Shown here in pieces: positions 22,887 to 33,630 of a stretch of DNA of 64,000 nt (the first letter of the stretch is position 1; the number at the start of each line of letters is the position of its first letter). This stretch comes from Serinus canaria (Eukaryota; Chordata; Aves; Passeriformes; Fringillidae), in assembly GCF_022539315.1 (NCBI RefSeq), contig NC_066322.1, positions 24,748,765 to 24,812,764 of the forward strand. Direction: 5' to 3'. The position numbers were made by a program, and so were the translations under genes. Under the pieces are notes generated by a model. It was not told the DNA's origin and searched no databases. It was given only the letters and a program-made list of their open reading frames with translations.

Positions 22887-22919
22887 CCCCCCCCCCCCCC
22901 AAAAAAAAAAAAAAAAAAA
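22887..22919. repeat. C14 run joined to A19 run
   Basis: Fourteen C residues are followed without interruption by nineteen A residues. The exact lengths may be affected by sequencing error at homopolymers. Confidence 0.85.
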
Positions 22920-23374
22920 GGAATTTTTTTCTTGGGAGATGTTTCTGTCTCCCTCTCTTCTCCTTTTGCTCCATGAGCTGATTCCTTACGTGCACAGGCA
23001 ATACATAACTCCTCTGAACCAAATGGAGGAGCAGCAATTCCTTCTAATGATTCCCATATGGACAATAGGGGATCTGTGTCAGATGAAAGCATCATAAACA
23101 ATATGACAGCACAGAACCACAGCAGATTTCCATAAAACCTGGTCATCATTTGCCTTTTATTTTATATTTGCTAAGCATGGTGTAACTCCTCCCTCATGCA
23201 CTGCCTGTGTGTGATCCCAGCATTGGAAAAAGAATTTCCTCCCTCAGACTTGGATGAACTCATAGGTTCTGAATTGTTTCAGAACAAACAGAAATCTTAA
23301 ACCCCTCAAATATTCAATCATCTTGCAACAGGCCATGGGAAACAGTCAAATGAGAATTCTTCCCATCTCTCTCA
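22920..23374. other. Unique non-coding DNA
   Basis: Nothing recognised. Confidence 0.5.
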
Positions 23375-23449
23375 ACAGGACAAGAGGAAATGGCCTCAGG
23401 TTATACTAGGGGAGCTCAGGGTGGACACCAAGAATTTCTTGATGGAAAG
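23375..23449 (+). mobile_element. CR1 LINE copy, upstream part (split by an LTR)
   Basis: AACAGGACAAGAGGAAATGG, then CCTCAGGTTATACTAGGGGA, GCTCAGGGTGGACACCAAGA and ATTTCTTGATGGAAAG is the forward CR1 3' UTR upstream of the 'GGAAAG...GTGGTCAAGC' region. It breaks off exactly at GAAAG. The CR1 sequence resumes at 24143, also with GAAAG, after an inserted LTR. Confidence 0.88.
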
Positions 23450-24142
23450 GTCTCGGGTTCTCAGTTGTTGGAATGGCTCCCAAGGTATTAAAAATTCTTT
23501 TTTCCCAGGTCCATGCTGGAGGAAGAACTCGAGATTCCTCAGCTCTGCTTTCCAAGGTTGTTTATTTTCTCTTATCTGTTCCATCCTTTCTCTGCCCTGC
23601 TGAGATCTGTCCAGCAGGTTGGGTTGGGACACAGTCACTGCCCTTGGGGTGGTGTTGGCTTTTATACTAAAAACTACCCGTACTTTATTTACAATAATTT
23701 TCCAATGCCCATCACCTATGTTAGACAGTCTGTCTCTACTCTAAACCAATCCAGAAGTGTCACCATCACAGCAGAAAATGGAGGGCAAGAAGAAGAAAAG
23801 AAGAAAAGAAGAAGAAGAAGAAGGAGAAGAAGAAGAAGAAGAAGAAAAAGAAGAAAAAGAAGAAAAAGAAGAAGAAGGACAAGAAACGCCCAGATTCCTC
23901 CATCTTGCCTCTTGAACCCCCATTCTAAAAACCCCAAAATTCTACTTTTCCACCCAGTGACAAATTAACCATCATCCTACTCAAACCCTTGTGACCTGTA
24001 AATCCTCACATGAAGTTGGTAATTGTTTCCATAAGTTAAAATTGAAGGCACAGGTGGTTTTGACTCTGTGCCAAGGTCTTTGAGCCCCTGCCAGGGTCTG
24101 GAGTCCTCCAGGGCAGCCAGAGGAATGTCCTGGGTTCCAGCA
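23450..24142 (-). mobile_element. Solo LTR of an endogenous retrovirus, reverse, nested in CR1
   Basis: On the minus strand the LTR begins TGCTGGAACCCAGGACATTC. It carries a TATA-like TATAAAA (plus-strand TTTTATA at 23660-23666) and a polyadenylation-type AATAAA (plus-strand TTTATT at 23571-23576) in the correct order. It is flanked by a 5-bp target duplication GAAAG (23445-23449 and 24143-24147) within CR1 sequence. The 37458-38072 LTR is collinear over most of its length in the opposite orientation and shares the start TGTTGGAATTCAGG, the block AGTTTTTAGTATAAAA, and the AATAAA region. The 3' terminus is not a perfect CA. A 5-bp duplication would fit ERVL-like or ERV1-like elements. No internal coding sequence is present, so this is a solo LTR. 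Confidence 0.83.
23779..23886. repeat. (GAA)n/(AAG)n purine microsatellite inside the LTR
   Basis: About 100 bp of nearly pure purine sequence (AAGAAG, GAAAAAG and GGAGAAG units) lies inside the U3-like part of the 23450-24142 LTR. The corresponding place in the related LTR at 37458-38072 has only TCTCCTTCTTCTTCTTGG near 37716-37734. The tract therefore appears to have expanded within this copy. It creates a false lysine/arginine-rich frame. Confidence 0.9.
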
Positions 24143-24315
24143 GAAAGAGTTGTTAAATATTGTCAGGGGCTGCCCAGGGAGGTGTTGGAGTCCCCATCCC
24201 TGGAGGTGTCCCAGGAACACCTGGATGTGACCCTCATCCAGGGCAGGTAACAAGGTGGGGATTTGACTCCATGGTCTGGGAGGGCTTTCCCAACCTCAGT
24301 GATGCTGGGATATCA
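24143..24315 (+). mobile_element. CR1 LINE copy, downstream part with tail
   Basis: The copy resumes with GAAAGAGTTGTTAAATATTG, then TCAGGGGCTGCCCAGGGAGG, TGTTGGAGTCCCCATCCCTG and a tail around GGAGGGCTTTCCCAACCTCA, then GTGATGCTGGGATAT. It is the continuation of 23375-23449. Once the LTR and one GAAAG are ignored, the two parts join in the usual CR1 order. Confidence 0.88.
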
Positions 24316-27300
24316 CTGTGCATTCCCAGGGTCCTTCATTGCACCACCAGGATCGACGGACTGAGTAAAGTATTGATTGTGCTCCTTTCCTGATGGCAGA
24401 TTTTCTGGTGTGCAAGATAATGAAGGGGAGGAATTGGAATGTGCAGAAGAAGAGCTAAATGTACATAATCATCCTGGAGCTTCCCACTGTGACAGATTAT
24501 CCTGATGCTCTGGAGCAGATGTACTATATTTATTTAATATCTCCAAACCAGCATGGATACAGCCTTGTGCATTCTGCAGTCCCCATAGGAAATCATCATA
24601 ATTTTCCATAATTTTTTTCATCTTTAAAATCTTGGAAGACTCTCACTTTTATATCCACTTCTCCACCACATCATTTTTTTTCCTTTTTTAGAGTAACTCC
24701 TTTGAGAATGTCATGTTCAGTGTTCTTCCACTGATGAGAACTTGAATTTTGATTTTAATGGAGACTTCTCTGGTGGATGCAACAAGAATAATAATTACTG
24801 TGTGAATAAGCTTGCTTTCCTCACAGACAAAAATAAATTTCCAAGGTCTTAATTTACACTGTTTTACCGTTTTGTTTGTTCATTTATTCTTTTTTTTTTT
24901 TTTTTTTTTTTTTAAAGCTTGTCTTTTCCATAGGTTTGAGTCTTATTTTTTCAATTTGGGTGGATTAAATGCTTTTAATCCACGCACACACTCCTTCATG
25001 CTGTACATATTTCCCTGAGGAATACTAATATCTGCCAGTGGGAAATAACTGCTGAACAGCAGCTTCCTTTGTGCTGAGCTAATTTAGGAAGGTACTCACC
25101 TTGCCCTCCACGGTATTAAACCAACTGGTGGCTGGAAGGTTTGACCTTTTATTTCTAAATATAAAAATAAAAATGCCAAGGCAGCTGTAGGGAAGCGATT
25201 AGAAAATTGCCCTTCCTGGGAGACAAGAGAGAACAACCAAGACCTAAATAGAGAAAATGCAAATTAATTGTCCCTTTCCTCCCTCTGCCTGTTAATAGCT
25301 GGGCAGGAGAGGATTCCAGACCTATTCCACTGTCTGCTGTTAAGTGCTCACATGGAAGAACGCAGCCAAATTCTTACATGAGATGATCTCAGAGCATTGT
25401 CAATTGTACAAGTTAATTAAATCCAATCAGGTCCCTGAAGAATCAGCCTCTGGGACTCCTGAGGCACTTTGGCTTCACTCCCTCCCTCAGCTGTATTTGG
25501 GAAACGGTGCAAAGTCGTGCTGAATTCGAGGGGTGAGGCATCAACACAAGGCTGGAAAAAGCTCTTGTGACCAAGATGAAACAGACAAGGAATGGGCAGG
25601 ATTTTCCCTTGTAGAAAGCCAATGGACATGACTGGGTAGGGATTTGAACTGTGGGCTTGAAGAGAGCTTTCAGAGGGCACTGAAATGGCAGAAACCCCAA
25701 ATCATTAAACCTGAGCTCTTTCTCTTGGGAGAGGTGAAATCTCTACTGCAAACAACAAGTAGTGGCTAATCATCACCATGGAATGAATGATTTTCTCAGG
25801 TGAGCCTCAGAAATCACAGAAAGATTCCACACAATCTCAACACATCCATCTGAACAGCAATAATTTATATTTGCACCTCTTCTGTGCACCCTTTTCATCG
25901 TTGTACTGTCCAGGTAGGTCCCCTCAGGCTGGTGAGGCTCTGACTTCAGCCTAATCTGAAATAAAAATGAATTTTACACACTATATTTAAAGCTGGTGAA
26001 TTCACTGCCATTATTTTATATTCTAAATCTAGGAGATTCACACTTTAAAAGTTGTGTTTTTAGTCAGTGAATACATTTGCTTAGGAGACTGCTTGGTGAA
26101 ATATTGGATGAAGGCTCCTTGCACCCAAGATGAATTAATTAAGGAAGAAGAAGACCTGGCCTCACTTAATGGCAGTTTGTGAAGAGCCACTTTTCCCTAT
26201 GAAAATCCTGACATTTTAAAGACCAGAAGGCATCAGGTTTTTTTCCACAAGACAAAGAACCCTTGATCAGTTGACTTCCTCATTTATCTGTGTGCTTTTC
26301 CTCAGCCATCTGCAAAACAGGCAGGAGGCAGGAGCCCCCTGACCTTCCATAATAAACTGCTTGTATCCCAGAACAGGTTGTGCCAGAAACTCCTGTGCAA
26401 ACTTTCTGCTATCTCCTCAAAAGTATTTTGCTCCATAAGTGCATCTGGAAGTTCAGCTGTTTCCAGGGGTTTTTATTTTGTTTGTTTGGTGGGGTTTTTT
26501 TTGGTTGTTTTTGTTTTTTTTTTTCCTGGGCTTGCATTCATTGCCAGTATAATGAAAACTTTCACGGTTCATTAGCCCTGAGTGATAAATTTAGGCAGAG
26601 AGTTCATTTGTCTAGACAGGAATATCTGAAATAGATGAACTGAGACCCAGTTTTCCTGTAGTTCATGAGATGAGGGCTGTACACACCAACAGGCACTCAA
26701 TATTCAAAAAGAAATATTTTACATGTACAAATGATGCAAATAGGCTGAAGATTTGGGACAATAGCAATAGATCATAGCCAAGCATGACTGCCTTGGACAC
26801 TTATAGATTTTCCAGCTCAATACTTTGTTGCCCAACAGGAGAAGCATTTTAAACACATTGCAAGGGCTCTTTAAAGAAATGCTGTATTATTAGAGAGGGA
26901 AGCTGACACCACCTTCAAAACTGAGCTGTTTTTTCTTAAACTTACTAATTCTTCATTCTTTCAAAGCCATTTGCTCCACTTAGACCCTCAACATTCCTTC
27001 TGTGTAAAAGCCACGTGCCCTGGTCTCTCAGCATTTGCAGTAACCTCTGACACTGCAAATATCAACAAAACCCCACCAAAAAAAAACCCCCAAAAAATCA
27101 TCCTTTAGGATGTTGTGTGGATGATGATTCTTCACTGCTTTCATAACCAAATCTTGCCTTGGTTCAGTCCTTGCTCCCCGATTAGGAGTGGGGAGTCAGC
27201 CACTCACGGGGATTTTAGGACCACAAAAACCACACTGGAAGGTTATTCTTGTGTACCCAAAACACCCTTCAAGGCTGTGTCCATTTAATCTCATGGTTTT

Positions 27301-28195
27301 GCTCAGATTGAGGCCATCCTGGAAACAGACCAGAGGGTTAATACACAACAAATTTGTCCCTTCAGTTTTTTCAAGCAGTCTCCAAATCCTAAAAGGCTGA
27401 AACACCCAGGCAAATCCCTCAGATTCCCTACAAGAGTAAAGAATTTACTGCTGAGGAGAGGCTGTCTGGGAAAAAAAAGGAAGGGAAGATTTATTTCTGC
27501 CTGAGCAGGAGCAGCACTGTGCAGGGATAGAAATACATGAGAGATAAATCCTCAGGTGCAGTCTGAGATAGGGAATGCTTCTCCAGACAGGGAATTCTCA
27601 GCTGCCCAGCTGAGAAGAAATCTACCTGCCCAGCCAGGTAGACATAAAGCTTTCCCTTGCCTTAATGGCCCTCAACAAGGTGTTATTTTATGTGTTTACT
27701 TGAATTGTCACTTTTTTTTTGTTTGTTTGTTTGTTTGAGTGGGACTATGGTATAAAAACAAAAATAAAAAAAAAAACAAACCCAAAAATTAGCTAAGTGG
27801 CAGTCCGAAGGAATATTAAAAAATCTCAAAGCCTATTTGGACACAGGTATTTTGTCTCACTCCTATTTGCTGTTCCTCCGTTTCCTCCTAGCTGCCAGCT
27901 GATCTCCAGAACAATCTCTCACCAAGGGCAGCCCCCTCAGTTATAATGTGCTGTGGACAGAGGCTGTTCTGCACAATAATCAGGGTATAGAGGCTTAATT
28001 AGAGGGTTGGTAAAAGAGCTATTTGAACTCTCCTCACTTCTTAAAATTATTGCTCTTACAGGCTTCAGTGGGCTTCAAAAAAATCTCTCACAGTGTCTGG
28101 GGGAAAGAAATCCCCTCATGGTTGGGTGTCTGTGGTTTCCATGGCTGAGGGTAGGGAGGAGCAGTTCCTGCTGGGGTGAGCTTTTCTTTGGAGAG
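24316..28195. other. Unique non-coding DNA, about 3.9 kb
   Basis: No gene or dispersed repeat recognised. Low-complexity pieces are a T24 run (24890-24913), a G/T-rich tract (26466-26526), an A/C-rich tract (27066-27098), a (GTTT)4 microsatellite with flanking T-run (about 27711-27737) and an A-rich tract (27752-27786). Confidence 0.45.
24890..24913. repeat. T24 homopolymer
   Basis: An uninterrupted run of about 24 T residues. No retroelement that it could terminate is visible beside it. Confidence 0.85.
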
Positions 28196-28660
28196 ACAGA
28201 ATCATGGAATGGTTTGGGTTGGAAGGGACCTTAAAGGTCATCCAGTGCCATGGGCAGGGACACCTTCCACTATCCCAGGTTGCTCCAAGCCCTCATCCAG
28301 CCTGGCCTTGGGCACTGCCAGGGATCCAGGGGCAGCCACAGCTTCTCTGGGCACCCTGTGCCAGGGCCTGCCCACCCTCACAGGGAAAAATTCCTTCCCA
28401 GTATCCCATCTAACCCTGCTCTCTGGCAGTGGGAAGCCATTCCCTGTGTCCTGTCCCTCCATCCCTTGTCCCTCTCCAGCTCTCCTGGAGCCCCTCTAGG
28501 CACTGCCAGGGGCTCTGAGCTCACTCTGGAGTCTCCTCCAGGTGAGCACCCCCAGCTCTCCCAGGCTGGCTCCAGAGCAGAGGAGCTCCAGCCCCTGGAT
28601 TAACTCAGTGCCTTCATCTGGACTTGTTCCAACAAGCCGACACTTCCAAAAATTTGGGCT
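28196..28660 (-). mobile_element. CR1 LINE 3'-UTR copy, about 460 bp
   Basis: In reverse orientation the copy begins with the complete tail (GACAGAATCATGGAATGGTT, TGGGTTGGAAGGGACCTTAA). It runs through CCATGGGCAGGGACACCTTC, GCCTTGGGCACTGCCAGGGA, CAGCTTCTCTGGGCACCCTG, GGGAAGCCATTCCCTGTGTC and CTCCTGGAGCCCCTCTAGGC, and further into the UTR to CTGGATTAACTCAGTGCCTT and GGACTTGTTCCAACAAGCC. It is one of the longest copies here. It looks young because its blocks match the copies at 30055, 39105, 46441 and 55730 closely. No ORF2 sequence is included. Confidence 0.92.
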
Positions 28661-30054
28661 ACAAAACCTGACATCAAATATAAATATGCAGCTGGGTATT
28701 CTGCAGCCAGACATCCCAGCAGGAATTCCAGCAGGTATTTGAGGTCTCCTGCATGGTTTTGGGTTTTTTTCCACTGGCCAGGTGAATGGATGTTGCTGGG
28801 ATTTGGTGTGACTGGCTGCTGGAGGGGAAACATCAGGATTTTCCCAGTTTGCTCAGCAACAGCTGTGACAGCTCTCCAAAGCAGCACAGCCCTTCTGCCT
28901 GGCCAAGTGACTCAGCCAGGCCAGTCCCACTGTGGGCATTTATTAAGCTGTTTACACAATAACCAGCCAAAGGCTCTAATAATAAGGAGAAAGTGGATTT
29001 CATCCATGTGGCATTTCCTCTACACCAGTTATTTCAGGTGGAAGCATGAGCAGGAACTCCAGCAAATACAATTACCAACCTTCCTTCATCTAAAACCCTG
29101 ATAAGAACAAATTAAGGAATTTTAAACCTTTGGAAAATTGTGTATTCAAGGCCCTGTGAATTAAACCTTTTCAGTGAGCCCTCAAAATACTCCTGCTAAT
29201 TTAAATAGCAAGTCTGCAGAGGATGCCAATCCCACTGGTGCAACATAATTTCATTCCAATTCTGCTTTTGAGGCAGCACACCAATATCCTTTAACCCCCA
29301 AGTTCATTAAGTTATGATCTTCTACTAGAACTTCCTATTAAAATTCCAAACAGGTAGAGAAAAACTGGGAGAAGGTGTAAAGAGCTGTGAGTGGCACAAA
29401 TCAGAGCTGGGCAGTTGCCAGATTTGAAACAGAGCATTCAGGGACGATTCCTATAAAAAGCAGAAGTTTACAGTGAGAAGCAGAAAGGAGATTTTATTTC
29501 AATCACATGTTTTTCACCAAATTTTAAGCAGGTATTTTTTGTTTTGAGTGCTGTGAGTGTCACAAGGCAAGGGGATGGAATGGAATAACTCCAGCAGGCA
29601 CAAGAGGAGCATCTGCTTGTTGCCACAAGATTTCCCAGCAGGATTGTGTGTCCTGCCATCCAAGGTTTGGATAAGGCACTGCCAGGTTGTGCCTTATCCA
29701 GAGCTCTGGATCCAGAGGCCTTCTCCAGCTCCTGCCTCTCTCTGTTCAGTGCAGGCAGCTCAAAACTGAGCTTTTCATCCTTTGTTTGCCACAATGATTG
29801 CAGTGTCACCCGAGCTGGCAGTTAGAGAAGGAAGGATTTCACAGGGATGGGAGCAGCAGTGAGGACTGAATTCACCCTCCTGCTCACAGGGAGCTTTCTC
29901 TGTGGCTGTGCAATTCCAGGCAGATTCTTCCCCTAATTGATTTCAGACAATGCTCCAAGCTCTATTTGGAGGGTGTGTGGGTGGGAAACACCAACATTCA
30001 CCACAAGGATCAGTGAGGAAAGAGGAAAGATGGGATTTGGGATGGGATTCTGCC
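28661..30054. other. Unique non-coding DNA
   Basis: No gene or dispersed repeat recognised. A 12-bp hairpin and a 14-bp palindrome lie at 29668-29717. Confidence 0.45.
29668..29717. repeat. 12-bp hairpin followed by 14-bp palindrome
   Basis: TGGATAAGGCAC (29668-29679) and GTGCCTTATCCA (29689-29700) are perfectly complementary around a 9-nt loop. Three bases later CTCTGGATCCAGAG (29704-29717) is a perfect palindrome. The structure is too small to call a known RNA, but the two inverted repeats back to back are noteworthy. Confidence 0.8.
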
Positions 30055-30556
30055 CCTGTGCCCCTGGGCTCAGGTGAGACCCCACCTGCAGAGCTGCCCC
30101 AGCACAGGAGGAGCTGGAGCTGCTGGAGAGAGCCCAGGGGAGGCACCAGGATGGGCAGAGGGATGGATGGAGCAGCTCTGCTGGGAGGGAAGGCTGGGAG
30201 AGCTGGGATTGTGCACCTGGATCGGAGGAGCTTTGGGGTGACCCAATAGTGGCCTTGAAGGAGCCAACCATGGAGAGAGACAATTCCCAAGGGATGGAGT
30301 GATAGGACAAGGGGGAATGGCTTCCCACTGCCAGAGGGGAGGGTTAGATGGGATATTGGGAAGGAATTGTTCCCTGTGAGGGTGGGCAGGCCCTGGCACA
30401 GGGTGCCCAGAGAAGCTGTGGCTGCCCCTGGATCTCTGGCAGTGCCCAAGGCCAGGCTGGATGGGACTTGGAGCATCCTGGGACAGTGGAAGGTGTCCCT
30501 GCCCATGGCCCTGCATGGGCTTTAAGGTTCCTTCCAACCCAAATCATCCCATGAAT
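30055..30556 (+). mobile_element. CR1 LINE 3'-UTR copy, forward, about 500 bp
   Basis: The forward order is TGCCCCTGTGCCCCTGGGCT, CAGGTGAGACCCCACCTGCA, CAGCACAGGAGGAGCTGGAG, TGGATGGAGCAGCTCTGCTG, GGGGAATGGCTTCCCACTGC, GATGGGATATTGGGAAGGAA, the GGCACAGGGTGCCCAGAGAA block, and the tail TTTAAGGTTCCTTCCAACCC then AAATCATCCCATGAATT. The reverse copy at 39105-39600 covers the same span with the same private features (GAGAGAGACA near the middle), so the two are the same subfamily. Confidence 0.92.
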
Positions 30557-32721
30557 TATTTTCTAATCATATGAAATTAATTTTGAAGTTACTGATGTTA
30601 CTGCAGCTCTTTTAAGGGGTCCAAAAGCTCTGAAAGCAAAACCCTTGCACAATGCTCAGTGATGGATCAGGGGAGAGTGTGCCAGGGAAGGCCATGAAAT
30701 ATATGTGCATTTTTACTGGAATGTGCTGGGTTTATAGCAGGATTTTGGGTGCCTAATGAGAAAAGCTATGGCTGTGAGATGATCAATAAAAGATGAGAAA
30801 GATTTTAGGATTAGCATCAGAAAACTCTTAAAAGGCAGCAGGAGAGAGAGAAAAAAATACAACATTCTTATGAATGTAAAATGGACAATTACACAGAGGA
30901 GCTATTGCTCAGGTGTTGCTCTGCCTTCACTTCATGTTTTCTCTCTGCATCATTTTCCCTCTGCCCTCAACATTCAGCAGGAAATGAGTTTCCATCTCCT
31001 CAGCTGCAGAGTCTGGTGGAGACACCAAGACAATTCCTTTTCCTGCCTTGGTGTGGTTGTTGGATAATCCTGTGTCAAAGAACATTACTTGTCATAAATG
31101 AATTGTCAAAAAAAACCCCAAAAAAACACGGAGGAGAAGAGGAAAGGAACATTTTGACAGGTAAAAAATTCCATCAGATACCTATTAGTGCCCTCTGGAA
31201 AATATTCTGGTTTTAGGAGGGCACTGAAAGCTGTGAAATATTGTCAGTGTCACTCTGTAACACCTGAGGATGTCACTTAGCTCTCCATTAACAGAGAAAA
31301 CTGTGTTGGTCTGTTGTAAAAAAGGGTCAGAAATCAGAAGCAGTTTGCTAAATAAAGCCAACTCTGTGTATTTATTCTGAGTGTGAATCAATTCTGGTTG
31401 TCCATGCTGCAATGCAGCAGTGGGAGGCACATCTTTCAACCCATGAGGAATCATAAATGATTAATGCCTTCTGATGCCAAGCCAGAACTCCTCAAGTTAA
31501 ATAAATCTTCATTGACTGATATGATCTTAGAATCCAATTTGATTTTCATTGATGTAAATACTAATTAGCACCACAGAAGTCCGTGTTTGCAGCAAACACA
31601 ATAAATGTATAAAAAAGGGGTTTGTTTGAATCCCTCTGTTTCTGTCAGGAATTGCAGCTGCATGTAACATGTATCTCATAAAAAGAGCCATCCTGTGAAG
31701 GCAAAAAATGGTATTTTATTTATCTCCAAGAGTGGTTGAAAATGCTCTTGGAATTTTAACTTTTTTTTTTTTAGGGTAGAGAGACAGGTAGAGAGGAAGC
31801 CACCTACCTTCCCCTGATAACTTTCAAGGATTTGTTCAGATATAATGAGTGTGAGCCCAAAATTTCTGCCACCTCCAGCACTTCCCTGAGAGCTAATCCT
31901 AACAGAGAGAGAGAGCCTTGCTCCTGCTGCATGAAGGATGCTGAAGAACAAATGAGTTTAGCCATGGAAATAAAGGAGAGAATCTTAAAGCATTAATAAT
32001 GACATTAGGTGGCATTCATTACTATTGAATCCACAAAAAAAGGAGGCAGGAGTTGCTGATCCTCCCTGAGTGGGGTTGGCTGCAGTGCTCAGTCCTGTGG
32101 CCCTGGGGTGGATGTGTCTGGTGTCCTCAAGGGTTGTCCCCAGCCTTGCCAGGCATGGAGCAGTCAGCCCTGGGAGCAGTGTCCCACTGGCTCTTTAGCT
32201 GGATTTGGAGAGTGGCACTCAGATTGAGCACAGACACAAAGGATTCTGTGCCTTTAGCTCAGGAGATGGGCATATTTAATTGACAAGGCTAAATTTAGCT
32301 CAAGTGTTTTGGAATGGGTCTGGGTAAAACACATTCTGGGCTCAGCCTGGGGAAGCAACAGGAATGGACTTTGTTATCAGGGGAAATGTCCCTTTCTAAA
32401 TAAAAGGAAAGGATCATCTGGTTAAATCCTGGATTAATATTAAACAGCTCTCTTCTGGGGGGGGGATGGAGTATTGATCATGGGGATCCCAGCCCTCTAT
32501 AAAGCAACAATTCACTGCAGGCTTCTGCTCTGAGCTACTGGCAATTTTAACATTGGGCAGCAAAATATTGCAGGTGCCTCAGAGCACACCTGGGAGATGC
32601 TGCACTGCCAGCAAGTCAAATTTGAAATAAATGGAAAGTAAACCCCAAAAAAACCCCCAGGAAATAAAGTTGTGGTTGAGCTACAAAAATCAGGCTGATT
32701 TCTGGGCACCACCCAAATATT
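30557..32721. other. Unique non-coding DNA, about 2.2 kb
   Basis: Short A or T runs occur near 31110-31125 and 31760-31773, and a G-run near 32457-32466. The last 30 bp or so (from about 32692) belong to the far end of the left arm of an inverted duplication. No gene recognised. Confidence 0.45.
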
Positions 32722-32825
32722 CTGTGTGACTTCACTTTGAAAGGTTCAGGGAATGGGCACAGCCCCAAGGCTGCCAGAGCTCCAGGAGGGTTTGGAAAAT
32801 GCTCCCAGGGATGCACAGGGTGGGA
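32722..32825. repeat. Inverted duplication, left arm
   Basis: These 104 bp are repeated in reverse complement at 33246-33349 with about three mismatches by eye. The arm includes non-CR1 flank (CTGTGTGACTTCACTTTGAA, then AGGTTCA) as well as CR1 sequence (GGGAATGGGCACAGCCCCAA). Two independent CR1 insertions would not share the flank, so this is a true segmental inverted duplication. The match continues leftward to about 32700, opposite 34350-34370. Confidence 0.9.
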
Positions 32826-32905
32826 TTGCTGGAGTGTCTGTGGAGGGCAGGGGTTGAACTGGATGATCCTGGGGGGTCCCTCCCAGCTGGGGATGTCCTG
32901 TGAGT
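32750..32905 (+). mobile_element. CR1 LINE 3' end, forward
   Basis: GGGAATGGGCACAGCCCCAA, then GGCTGCCAGAGCTCCAGGAG, GGATGCACAGGGTGGGATTG, GGAGGGCAGGGGTTGAACTG and GATGATCCTGGGGGGTCCCT matches a CR1 subtype also seen at 59366-59722. The copy is 5'-truncated at GGGAATGGG and ends with a degraded terminus. Confidence 0.85.
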
Positions 32906-33245
32906 CCCTGAAGGAAGCTGACTGAGCCAGCAGCCTTTGGCTCCCAGCTGGATGTGAGCAGATGCTCAGGATGGCACTGCTGGGTTAGAGACCTTCTCCA
33001 GGGCTCAACCAGCAAAGCTGGGAAGGTGGCAGTGCAATGAACATGATCCCAATGGATCTCTGAGACTATCAGGTTTTCTTTTTTTTTTTTTTTTTGCTTT
33101 GTTTTTAATGAGGCTGGGAATTATGCCCAACAGGAAGACATTGGTGGAAATAAAGAATTCTTGGATATTCACTGTCAGCGCAGCTTCCACTGTGATCCCG
33201 ATGATAATGGAAACAAAATATTCCATGGAATATTCCATATTCCAG
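32906..33245. other. Spacer between inverted arms
   Basis: Unique sequence with a T-rich run (33078-33095). A perfect 18-bp palindrome AATATTCCATGGAATATT lies at 33217-33234, close to the inner edge of the right arm. Confidence 0.6.
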
Positions 33246-33349
33246 TCCCACCCTGTGCATCCCTGGGAGCACTGTCCAAACTCTCCTGGAGCTCTGGCAG
33301 CCTTGGGGCTGTGCCCATTCCCTGAACCTTTCAAAGTGAAGTCACACAG
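33246..33349. repeat. Inverted duplication, right arm (interrupted by a retroelement)
   Basis: Reverse complement of 32722-32825. It ends in ACACAG, where an LTR element begins. After the element and its second ACACAG the arm homology resumes at 34350-34370 (ATTTGGTTGGTGCCCAGGAAT against ATTTGGGTGGTGCCCAGAAAT read from the left arm). The element therefore inserted into a pre-existing arm. The CR1 part here (33246-33325) is in reverse orientation. Confidence 0.9.
33344..33349. other. Target-site duplication ACACAG, left
   Basis: ACACAG immediately precedes the 5' LTR and is repeated at 34341-34346 directly after the 3' LTR. Six base pairs is the usual staggered cut for class II (alpha/beta-type) retroviral integrases. 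Confidence 0.9.
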
Positions 33350-33628
33350 TGTAGAGGGTGATCTTGTCCCCCAATGAGTTGCAGCTGGGTCAGTTGCTGA
33401 AGATTGGAGGTGGGCCTGATCTTAACAGGCCACACCTGCAATCAATAAGAACTAGTGCTAGATAAGAGTAAGGAAAGAGGAGTGAGGAGAGTCAGATTGC
33501 TGCCAGGACCTGGAACAGTCAGTGTGTAGAGGAGCTGCCTGTGAGCAACATCAAGAAGGTATGAAGCTCAGATAACATGAAATCCTTGTGCTATGATGAT
33601 GATAAAACTTGAGTTATCTAAGACAACA
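33350..33628 (+). mobile_element. 5' LTR of the compact retroelement
   Basis: Starts TGTAGAGGGTGATCTTGTCC and ends TCTAAGACAACA. A TATA-box position reads CTAGATAAG here, while the solo LTR at 47125-47402 keeps CTATATAAG. About 100 bp downstream is a 5' splice-site-like AAG|GTATGA with GT at 33559. The region after the TATA position (GTAAGGAAAGAGGAGTGAGG) is purine-rich. Confidence 0.92.
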
Positions 33629-33630
33629 AA

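Noticed and set aside
23513..23968. Lysine/arginine-rich 151-codon frame
   Set aside because: The basic stretch is the GAA microsatellite inside a solo LTR.
29943..30537. 155- and 187-codon minus-strand frames
   Set aside because: These are antisense to the 30055-30556 CR1 3' UTR, which is GC-rich with few stops. The same peptide fragments recur at every other copy of this CR1 block.
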